DNA of 41,795 nt, taken from NCBI GenBank assembly GCA_900314715.1, contig OMWI01000029.1, positions 1-41,795 of the forward strand. Direction: 5' to 3'. Under the pieces are notes generated by a model, which worked only from the letters and a program-made list of their open reading frames with translations, had not been told where the DNA came from and did no database searches. Made by a program: the position numbers and the translations under genes. Source of the stretch: an uncultured Prevotellaceae bacterium (GTDB taxonomy: Bacteria; Bacteroidota; Bacteroidia; Bacteroidales; Bacteroidaceae). This document shows positions 1 through 8,500 of the stretch, one piece after another (within the stretch, counting starts at the first letter, position 1; the number at the start of each line of letters is the position of its first letter).

Positions 1-97
1 TCTCGCGGCGGACACCCTTGCCTCCGGCTGGACGCTTCCCGCTATAAGGGCGCGTTAGGGACTTACACCCCTTAGAATACGTTCGTGCTGGACGAAC
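1..97 (-). mobile_element. probable 5' end of a group II intron, cut by the window edge
   Basis: Read on the minus strand from position 97, the sequence starts with a small hairpin (GTTCGT, 5-nt loop, ACGAAC) and continues with GGTGTAAGTCCCTAACGC (about 54-72) and AAGGGTGTCCGCCGCGAG near the window edge. From memory these resemble the domain I start of bacterial group II introns, including those common in Bacteroidota. The putative intron begins right after the T-run of a terminator hairpin, which is the known insertion preference of class C introns. The rest, including any reverse transcriptase, would lie outside the window, so it may be a complete intron or only a fragment. No alignment was possible here. 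Confidence 0.45.
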
Positions 98-129
98 AAA
101 AATGGCTGATTCGTTATGAACCAGCCATT
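98..129 (-). terminator. intrinsic terminator after the C10 peptidase gene
   Basis: On the minus strand a 12-bp stem (AATGGCTGGTTC with GAATCAGCCATT, one G-U wobble) closes a 5-nt loop and is followed by a run of T. It lies 22 bp beyond the stop codon of the C10 peptidase gene. The single mismatched pair is a wobble only in minus-strand RNA, which supports that orientation. Confidence 0.8.
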
Positions 130-151
130 AATCTTATGTCAAAATTAATAA

Positions 152-3100
152 TTAATACTGAATAAACTTCTTTCCATTTACAACATAAATACCCTTTGGT
201 AAATCGCTCATGTCAACGGAACCATTTTTCAAATTCTTGGAAGCAACCTTCACGCCATTGAGATTATAGACATCAACAACTTTTTCGTCAGCAGCAAATG
301 GTGCCATAATTCCAGTTGTACTATCTTCATCTCCATCAAATTTAATTCTCAATGAAGATTTTGCAGAATTTGCAGAAGACCCATCATAGAAGTCACTTGT
401 CAGCATGAAATATGCATGGAATGGAGAAACAATAGTGGAAGTTCCTTTCGTTCCTGATATAACATATTTAAATGTATCACCTGCATCGTTTAATAACCAT
501 CCATTATCAACATTCTTAGTCAATGTCGTACCAACAAAATTATAGTAACTTGAGTTAGTACCAATATTAGCTTCATTATGTAATACTGCATTTTCACCAT
601 AGAATGTAATGTTCTTATTACGCAAATCCCATTTCTTTCCCCAATAATCATCAGGTACATTCATGATATAGGGTTCATAAGCAAGCATCTTCTCAGCATT
701 TTCGAAAATAACAGTATTGTCACTTGTATCTAATCTATCGAACTTTCTAATCCAGAAATTCTTACCTGTATCGGTATCAGAGCGGAACCAATCAATTACC
801 TCATTATCTGTAGTGTTCATAACAGAAGTTACTTCGAATGGAAGGGCTATTGTAGTCCAATTGTTATTATTTCCACGACTTACTCCTTTCGTTGGTTGAG
901 TTGTGAAATTTATACTCTTCGCTGTAAACGTCTTTGGAACAAAGAAATTCTTGTTATCTACAAGCGTAATCTTTTCTGCTACATCACCCTTAACAACATT
1001 TTGATTTGCTAATCCAGTGGGCACTGTTTGTTTTGCACCCAAATAATACAAAATATTCGGATTTGAATTTGGCGTAATTGCCTTAACAGCTGCATCAGTA
1101 ATATCAACGGCTACTACATCGGAGCCAATTGTTACGGTTGACGTAGGTGCTACAGATGTTGTTGTTCCATCAGCTTTCCATGTGGTAACTGCAGGAAGGA
1201 AAACCATTGGAAGGACTTCAATAATTTTTGCATTCGTTCCTGTAGCTTCTTTATTGTATTCTACCCTAATATCATATCTCGTATTTAATTTTACATTTTC
1301 AAATATGATTGGAATAGATATTTCAGACCTAGCTGGTACATATACATCAATAGTTTTGAATATTGCATTATCTGCATGAGAATTCCACCTAGAAAAATTC
1401 CATCCATCTGATGAAACACTATCATACTCTCTCAACCAAACAGTAAAAACAGTAGAAGTTGGAACAGAACCATTGTTCTTAATACCTATAATATTAACAT
1501 AAAAAGTATTTCCCCAAATACTACGTTTATTATCAATTAGGCCAGCCCAGTTTTTATAAATTTTAAAATCTACTTTACTAATATCTAATTGTGGTTGCGA
1601 ATCACCTAAAATATTGATTGATGATTTTCCTAATTCCGCAGAACCATTGGAATTTGTAGAAATCCAAACGTTATAATTACCTGCTATTGTAGGCGTGAAA
1701 GGGAAACTGACGGTTACTTTATCATTTTTACCAATATTTAATTTTAATGTAGACTGAGGATTACCTTTTGCGGTAGTAGTACTTGCAAATAAATAAATAT
1801 CACCATTAAATCCACTTACACTACTATTATTTGAAATCGTTGCATTAACTATTTGTTCTTTTCCTTTCAAACCAGTTCCTTCAAAGGATATATCGGTTAT
1901 CTCTAATTTACACTTCCTATTATTAGATAATACAACATCCGTTGGACTAACAATAGCCTCTAAAATAAAATCATTATTGTATTGACATACTTTCCATTCA
2001 TCATTATCTCCAAATTTATAAATAGGTAATATAGAATAATTTCCATTATTCAAACCAACTTTAGTAAAATCAGATAAAGATAAAGTGTAAGGATTAGTAT
2101 AAGAATTAGAATTTTTTAGAGCTGTTAGTGATGTAGAACTCTGTTTTAATAATTTAACACTCCCATTTTTATCAACATATCCTAATCCAAAATAATAAAG
2201 TCCAGATTTTCCTGATTGATTAACATAAGTACAAGAACATATATTATCTTTTATGCTCGAAAATTTAGCAGAAAGAATATTATTACCAGAATTAACATCA
2301 CCAAAACTATTTGGTGCCACATACAAGGATGCAGAATGATTCATTCCAAAAGAATAGAAATCATCTTCAACACTAGTTAAATGACCAGCTTTATAGCTCG
2401 ACAAAACAGACAATCTAAAAAAACCATTACACACTCCTCTCCATCCCCAATTAATATGGAAAAGTCCACTATTATCATAACCATCAACGAGAAAAGTATG
2501 CCCAGCCTCCACACTAAAAGCATTATAAAGAACTGGTCTATTTTGTTTTAATTCATCATAAATTATATTTTCCCAATCTTCATTTGAATAATATTCCCTC
2601 TCTATATAAGCTAATGAAGGATTATATCCAAAACAATCAACTAAAGCCAATCGTTGATTTGCAAGAGAAACTAAAGTTCCATCAGGTTTATAAGAAGCCA
2701 ACAAAGCCCTTCCAACATTATACATTAAATTGGAAACTGCATCTTGTTGTGTAGTGGAATATGACTTATATATATACTCATCAATCATATTATCCCAATC
2801 AAAAAAAGTTCCCTTGGATAGTATGACTCGTCCGTTAACTACGTAATCAGTTTGCAAATAATTAATGTTATGATTCTTATAATAATACAACAACTGAGCA
2901 AGTGCTATAGGAGCACAACCTGCAGGAGCATGTCTTCCGTTAAAAATTGGCGTCTTATAAGTATAAGGTAATCCATTACCCCACTTTGAAGTTGTCAATG
3001 GCGCAATTGACTTCTTTGTCATTTCTTGTGCTCGTCTTGGAGACAATGATTCATATTCATTGGCATCTACCTCTATGATAGATTCCATTTCTTTTGCATA

Positions 3101-3436
3101 CCCATCAAGCCATTCTTTTAATGGTTCTGGCATATTCTCCTCATCAAAGGAACCAGAATCGGAGTAACCTAAAATTTGTTCGGTTCTGTCATCACCAGAG
3201 ACGATAACGAAACCTTCATCATTTCCAACATTGAAAATGTAATAATAAGATGATTCTCTTTCTTGAGCATTGGCTTTACGAGGAGCACGATATGCAGCCT
3301 CAGAAGTATTCATTTCCACTCCTTTTGTTGCGAGGAAACTCTTAGCTTCTTTTAACGCTTGTGAACGACTAACAGGATTTGCCTTAACTACAAGGCAAAG
3401 CATAAATAAACTAAAAAACAGAGCAAATCTTTTCAT
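152..3436 (-). CDS. secreted C10 family (streptopain-like) cysteine peptidase with C-terminal sorting tail
   Basis: This 1094-residue secreted cysteine peptidase has a signal peptide (about 1-19), a Spi/inhibitor I69-like propeptide (about 20-110) and a C10 peptidase domain (about 145-375). The nucleophile is Cys174 in GCAPIALAQ, and the His is His313 in AGHTFLVDGYD, followed by the Asn-Trp pair 329-330 in INWGW. The middle (about 500-760) looks like beta-sandwich repeats. A later part contains a WTTIALPFEV-type module also seen in the CotH protein of this window. The last 45 residues (VDVYNLNGVKVA to KGIYVVNGKKFIQY) resemble a type IX secretion type A sorting signal, so export and surface attachment are inferred. 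The gene is a single transcription unit between its own promoter and a terminator. The substrate is not predictable. Confidence 0.9.
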   Translation of the reverse strand: MKRFALFFSLFMLCLVVKANPVSRSQALKEAKSFLATKGVEMNTSEAAYRAPRKANAQERESSYYYIFNVGNDEGFVIVSGDDRTEQILGYSDSGSFDEENMPEPLKEWLDGYAKEMESIIEVDANEYESLSPRRAQEMTKKSIAPLTTSKWGNGLPYTYKTPIFNGRHAPAGCAPIALAQLLYYYKNHNINYLQTDYVVNGRVILSKGTFFDWDNMIDEYIYKSYSTTQQDAVSNLMYNVGRALLASYKPDGTLVSLANQRLALVDCFGYNPSLAYIEREYYSNEDWENIIYDELKQNRPVLYNAFSVEAGHTFLVDGYDNSGLFHINWGWRGVCNGFFRLSVLSSYKAGHLTSVEDDFYSFGMNHSASLYVAPNSFGDVNSGNNILSAKFSSIKDNICSCTYVNQSGKSGLYYFGLGYVDKNGSVKLLKQSSTSLTALKNSNSYTNPYTLSLSDFTKVGLNNGNYSILPIYKFGDNDEWKVCQYNNDFILEAIVSPTDVVLSNNRKCKLEITDISFEGTGLKGKEQIVNATISNNSSVSGFNGDIYLFASTTTAKGNPQSTLKLNIGKNDKVTVSFPFTPTIAGNYNVWISTNSNGSAELGKSSINILGDSQPQLDISKVDFKIYKNWAGLIDNKRSIWGNTFYVNIIGIKNNGSVPTSTVFTVWLREYDSVSSDGWNFSRWNSHADNAIFKTIDVYVPARSEISIPIIFENVKLNTRYDIRVEYNKEATGTNAKIIEVLPMVFLPAVTTWKADGTTTSVAPTSTVTIGSDVVAVDITDAAVKAITPNSNPNILYYLGAKQTVPTGLANQNVVKGDVAEKITLVDNKNFFVPKTFTAKSINFTTQPTKGVSRGNNNNWTTIALPFEVTSVMNTTDNEVIDWFRSDTDTGKNFWIRKFDRLDTSDNTVIFENAEKMLAYEPYIMNVPDDYWGKKWDLRNKNITFYGENAVLHNEANIGTNSSYYNFVGTTLTKNVDNGWLLNDAGDTFKYVISGTKGTSTIVSPFHAYFMLTSDFYDGSSANSAKSSLRIKFDGDEDSTTGIMAPFAADEKVVDVYNLNGVKVASKNLKNGSVDMSDLPKGIYVVNGKKFIQY

Positions 3437-3464
3437 TAGATGATACGTAAAATAATATTTTGCC

Positions 3465-3473
3465 GCAAAATTA
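3465..3473 (-). promoter_or_regulatory. -7 promoter box of the C10 peptidase gene
   Basis: On the minus strand this reads TAATTTTGC, a full match to the Bacteroidota -7 consensus TAnnTTTG. It is 28 bp upstream of the ATG. No good TTTG -33 box lies at 19-21 nt, so the call rests on the -7 box and position. Confidence 0.55.
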
Positions 3474-3543
3474 ATAAAATAATAAGTGTAATGTTACAAG
3501 CAAACGCATTAATTAATTATTATTAACACAAAATAAAGGTTGT

Positions 3544-3564
3544 AAAGTGTTCTCATAACACTTT
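3544..3564 (-). terminator. hairpin after ispH
   Basis: A perfect 8-bp stem (AAAGTGTT/AACACTTT) with a 5-nt loop lies 8 bp beyond the ispH stop codon. It is not followed by a strong T-run on the minus strand, so termination is likely but not certain. Confidence 0.55.
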
Positions 3565-3572
3565 GGTAAAAA

Positions 3573-4454
3573 TCAAGTTACTTTTTCAGAAATATAATCA
3601 CGACATTCTTCCATCAACCATTTTGGTGTACTTGTAGCTCCACAAATACCAATTGTCTGAACACCTTTGATCCAACTCATGTCTATTTCTTGAGCACTCT
3701 CAATTTGAAAACTATTGGGGTTCACACTCTTACATTCGTTGAACAGCACCTTACCATTAGAGCTCTTTCTTCCACAAACGAAAAGAATCAAGTCGTGTTT
3801 TGCTGCAAAATTAGCAATGTTTGGCATTCTGTTAGCTACCTGTCTACAAATTGTATCAAAGCTTTTGAACTCTGCCGTCTTTGAGATATGGCATTGAATA
3901 TACTCTATGATTCGATGAAATTCATCAAGACTTTTGGTCGTTTGCGAATATAGATATATATCACGATTAAAGTCAAGTTTTTTAACATCTTCTATATTCT
4001 CAACAACGATAGCATGACTTTGAGTTTGACCAACCAATCCCAACACTTCAGCATGACCATTCTTCCCAAATATAACGATTTGAGCATCAGGGTTATTATC
4101 ATATTGTTTTTTGATGCGTCTTTGAAGTTGAAGTACCACAGGACATGTTGCGTCAATAATATCAATATGATTTTGCCTTGCCAATTCATACGTTTCTGGT
4201 GGTTCTCCATGTGCTCTAAGCAACACCTTGACACCATGTAGCTTTTTCAAATCGTCATGATTAATGGTAATAAGTCCTTGAGCATGAAGTCTTTCCACTT
4301 CCATTCCATTATGCACGATATCGCCCAAACAATAAAGAGTTTGATTTGAGTTTGAGTTTACATGAAAGGTAGCCAACTCCTCTTCGGCTTTTTTTATAGC
4401 CGTAGTTACGCCAAAGCAAAACCCACTTTCGCTATCTATTTCTATCTGAATCAT
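3573..4454 (-). CDS. ispH: 4-hydroxy-3-methylbut-2-enyl diphosphate reductase (LytB/IspH)
   Basis: This [4Fe-4S] enzyme makes IPP and DMAPP from HMBPP, the last step of the MEP isoprenoid pathway, in the cytoplasm. The 293 residues match the usual length. Family landmarks are visible: Cys13 in GFCFGV, the Cys of DATCP, the Cys of DTICRQVANR, the GRKSSNG stretch (the SxNSS-like substrate region) and the C-terminal GICGATSTPKWL. The start codon overlaps the stop of the upstream DUF1573 gene by one base (TAATG), which points to translational coupling. The gene is last in the A2M, DUF1573, ispH operon. No functional link between isoprenoid synthesis and the two envelope genes is evident. Confidence 0.96.
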   Translation of the reverse strand: MIQIEIDSESGFCFGVTTAIKKAEEELATFHVNSNSNQTLYCLGDIVHNGMEVERLHAQGLITINHDDLKKLHGVKVLLRAHGEPPETYELARQNHIDIIDATCPVVLQLQRRIKKQYDNNPDAQIVIFGKNGHAEVLGLVGQTQSHAIVVENIEDVKKLDFNRDIYLYSQTTKSLDEFHRIIEYIQCHISKTAEFKSFDTICRQVANRMPNIANFAAKHDLILFVCGRKSSNGKVLFNECKSVNPNSFQIESAQEIDMSWIKGVQTIGICGATSTPKWLMEECRDYISEKVT

Positions 4455-5524
4455 TATTTCACGTTTATGTCCACAATTACTTTCGAATGTTTGGGATCAT
4501 TGGTTATCATGAGAATACGAGGTTTACTTTTCGTCGATTTAATCTCCTTTGCTATCGCTGAAATCTTCATCTTCACCACCTCTCCAGGCATAATCTTTAC
4601 CTTGTCTATTTCCACTTGAATACCTATCGTATACATCTGAATAGCGGTAATATCCAAACGAGATTTTCCTTTATTCGTTATTTCTATCTCGCCTTTCAAC
4701 TTTTTCTTTCCGTTAAAGCTACCTAAATTGAGAGAAGTAGTCGATAAGTGGAAAACTGGTGCATTTCTCAGTTGCGATTCCGTTAAATTACTGAAGCCAG
4801 GTAAAAGTACGGCGGAAATACCGATTTCCTTCTCTGGGGAAACCTTATCACCAGGATTCTTTCCTAAGAAAACATTCGTTTGGGCAAGTCCATCATTAGG
4901 CAACAATGTTGAATTCAACGTAAATGTCAATTCTCCTCCTTGTCCTGAGGATATTCTTGAAGGAGAGACATCTACGGTAAGATAATTGGGCAAATGCATC
5001 ACAAATGGATAGGCGGTTTCACTTGTAGGATTCTTAATGTGTATTTTTGCCGTTGGTCTATCACCTCTATTCACGTCGTCGAATTCAATATTATGTGCAT
5101 CAGCTAATAAATCTCCGAGTTTAAATGGGTAATCACCCGTAAAATCAACGATTTCTTCCACCACGACTCCTTTCAACATTAGCATCAAAGGCTCATCCAT
5201 TCCATAGAAATACACCATCGTATGTTTCTCGAAATGTCCCATTTGTCGAGCATCATATGTCACTCGAATAGTGAAATTCTCGTCGTTTGGTATTGACTGA
5301 TGAGGATATTCGGCTGTTGTACATCCGCATCCCATCTGAACCTCCGTTATCAGCAGCGGTCTTTTCGTTGTGTTCTTTAACTCATAATCCACAGATACGG
5401 GATGGTCAAATTTCACTTGGCCAACATCTATCGATTGACTCTTTACTTCTATTTCTTGTGCTGACATACAATTAATAGACATCAGCCAAAGCATAAATAT
5501 ATAAACTATCTTATTCATTATCAT
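4454..5524 (-). CDS. exported DUF1573 domain protein
   Basis: The 356-residue protein has an N-terminal signal peptide (about 1-22, ending SAQ) and a DUF1573 domain (about 25-125) with the family's hallmark CGCT motif, here MGCGCTTAEYP with Cys66 and Cys68. The remaining two thirds look like further Ig-like beta domains without the CGC motif, ending in NDPKHSKVIVDINVK, a typical closing strand of this family. DUF1573 proteins are frequent in Bacteroidota and their role is not established. The ATG follows the A2M stop by 3 bp. An alternative start two codons in (5518) is equally possible. Confidence 0.85.
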   Translation of the reverse strand: MIMNKIVYIFMLWLMSINCMSAQEIEVKSQSIDVGQVKFDHPVSVDYELKNTTKRPLLITEVQMGCGCTTAEYPHQSIPNDENFTIRVTYDARQMGHFEKHTMVYFYGMDEPLMLMLKGVVVEEIVDFTGDYPFKLGDLLADAHNIEFDDVNRGDRPTAKIHIKNPTSETAYPFVMHLPNYLTVDVSPSRISSGQGGELTFTLNSTLLPNDGLAQTNVFLGKNPGDKVSPEKEIGISAVLLPGFSNLTESQLRNAPVFHLSTTSLNLGSFNGKKKLKGEIEITNKGKSRLDITAIQMYTIGIQVEIDKVKIMPGEVVKMKISAIAKEIKSTKSKPRILMITNDPKHSKVIVDINVK

Positions 5525-5527
5525 TGA

Positions 5528-8500
5528 TTATTTCACAACTAACACTTGTCCAGCCTCTCTTGCCATAAACTCAGGAGAATAGGCACATTGTACAACACAA
5601 GTTCCTGTTTGATATGTTCCTACCCTATCTACGTAATACTCACTCTCAATTTGGTGTTTACCCTTTGAAAGACGATCAAAATAGTAATTCGTCACATGGT
5701 CTTTATGCACACGATAATATCCCCATTGATAACCACTAAGTTGTCCTATCGGTTCTAAGCATGCGGCTCGTTTATCCATAACCTGTACGAAATCATAATC
5801 CCTTTCTGCCTCAATGGTAATTCGCACTCGCACTTTATCACCAACTTTCAACGGTTGATTTGCATTCAGCACTTCCCTTGTCACTTTCAATCCCGATGAA
5901 GCATTCTGAATATCCGATACTTTCTGCATGAATTGAGCATATACGGCTCCCCATGAAGTGCCTTCGCTTGTCTTTGTCGCGGTGAATTCCTTCATGTTTC
6001 CGCCCGTCATGGATGATTTTAAATAACCCAATCCTGCCGTCAACTTATTATTCTCTATCACTTGTCCATCTATCGCAAGCTTGGTTGGTTCTGCTTGAAG
6101 CATGCTCAATTGTTGTGTTTCGCCGTTGAGGAAAGCATATACAGCATTCACGGCATTGATAGGCGTACTCCAACTTTGGGTTCGCTTTGAGTGCAACAAC
6201 CATCTTTGCAATTCACGAATCGTCTTCTCATCTGATGGATTAATCATTTGAATGGCTTCAATAGCCGCCACTTGCGACGGGATTCTATAGTCGAACCAAC
6301 TATATAAAGCTTTCGGCGTGTCGAAATACCTACCCATTTCTTCTTTGTATACGGTATATTCGCTTATACTCTTCAAGTATTCCTTTGCCTTTTGCATGCG
6401 GTTATTCTTGGCAAAGATAATTGCCGAAACCGCCTTGCCATAGATGGAGAATGCAGACGTTTGCTTAGCGAGTAAGTCTATCAAGTAGTCGTGCCCGCGT
6501 TTAACGTCTGATGACAATGAACGACCATCTAATGCACACAGGTAGAGCCATTGCACGGCCGTTTCACTCGGACGCAGGTTTTTCACACCTTTTTTCTCTT
6601 GCTTCTTCAATTCTTCCACTTCTTCAAGAATACCCTTGCCCATAAACTTATAGGCTTTCGTCAACATAGAAGATGTTGCATCTTGCGTTCCTATCATGTG
6701 ATTCAAGCGAACCAACATCTCTGCTACTTCCACCGTCACATACAAATTGCCTCTCATACCAGGCCACCAACTCCAAGAACCATCAGCATTTTGCAATTGA
6801 TTGATTTTCCTTATATTATCAGACAAGCGGTAATCAACCAAGTTCTTGTCAAAGAAATTGATGAGTTTACTCTTTTGGTCAGCCTCATGTTCTGCATCAT
6901 TCACCCAAGGAGTTTCATCTAACACCAATGATTTCAATTCTTGGTTCTTCTGTAAACTACTTACCAATGAAGTCTCCTCACCTTTCTCTTCTTTCCAAAG
7001 CGAAATAGTCTTTTGAATATCAGGTGATTGGTGCAAGATATTAGATGCAATGCTATTTGCATAATAAGCAGATGTCAAACTGATAACATTATCGTCATGG
7101 GTAATTGCTACGTTTGGCAATGCCTGAATCATCAACCAAGTAGGATTATTGGTATATTCTATCGTCAGTTTATTGTCCTTATTATTCACGGGGAACAATG
7201 AAGTTAAATCAATAGACTTAGTTCCTGCACCCATCTGAACGAATGGATACGTATTAGTTACCAACTCTTTATCAGGCAAAATAGGCAAATAGTGTTGTTC
7301 GCCATCACTATATCCATTGCCACTTGCCAACACCTTACATATTAATAAGGTGGGATAATCTTCATTGGCTTTTACGTCAAAAGTAACTGAAGCATTCTTT
7401 CCGGCTTCTGAACTAAATTTTTGAGTCTGTCTAAACACTATCTTTTCCGTTTCGGGATCTATCAATTGAATCTCTGCATTTCCTACAACCTTCTCCTCAG
7501 ACGTATTATAAATCCGTGCTGAAATCAATCCATTATCACCAACACGCAAGAAACGAGGGAGATTAGGCTGAATCATGACGGTTTTCTTAGCTATAGCCTC
7601 ACCTTCCAACAATCCATAATTCACGTCTTTATCATGTGAAAGACCCATAAATCTCCATGTAGTAATACTCTCAGGCAAAGCGAAACTAATCTTCACGTCG
7701 CCATTTTCGTCAGTCATCAAAGATGGATAGAAGAATGCCGTCTCATTTAAGTTTTCCCTGACTTGTTCCGATGAACTTTCTTGTCTATTTGCATCATTGG
7801 CATTTTGTCCTTTAACGGCTTTTTGATCAGAAAGCATCGGTTTTTCCTCTACATCTGCAGATAATGAAACATTTTCTGCCACGGCCATTTCGTCCATTGC
7901 ACCAGCACTAACATCATTTCTCGTCATGGCCATTTTGGCACTTGCTGCCATCAACACTCTTCCTTTCCCATATCTCATAATACGAACAGGATGAAGGTCG
8001 AACAACTCATCATCAAAATGCGAGAACGACAAAGCTCTTTCATTCAACGACTTATAAGGTAGTTCTCCATAAACGCCAAGAGAATGAATAGCAAGTCCTC
8101 TCCACATTGCATAGGGGAGATTCAAATATAATTGAGGCACGAAACTCCAATGATGATTTCTAATCTCATCTAATGACTTATCATACAACACGGCCATCAA
8201 TTGGGCTGAAGCAGGCTTGTTTTCAGGCGTCGAAATATGCAAAGTCCATTCTTCTTTTTGTCCTGGCACCAATCTATCCCTAAATGTTGTCCATTGCATT
8301 CTCAACTTTTTATCAGGCAATGGTTTTCTGATTTCTGCACTATGTGCGTACATCTTTCCTTCTCTAACCCATGCACAAGTGAGCAAGATACCATTTTCAT
8401 ACTCATCCTTATACACAAATTGGCGAGTAGTAAGCGCGTTGCTTTGGTCGATAGTTCCACTTTCAATCACGTTTTTACCCGAAATAATGGAATAAACGAT

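Noticed and set aside
3446-3464. Possible single dyad unit (CGTAAAATAATATTTTG) near the first C10 gene
   Set aside because: Only one unit, in AT-rich DNA, with no repeat at 21-22 bp; likely chance.
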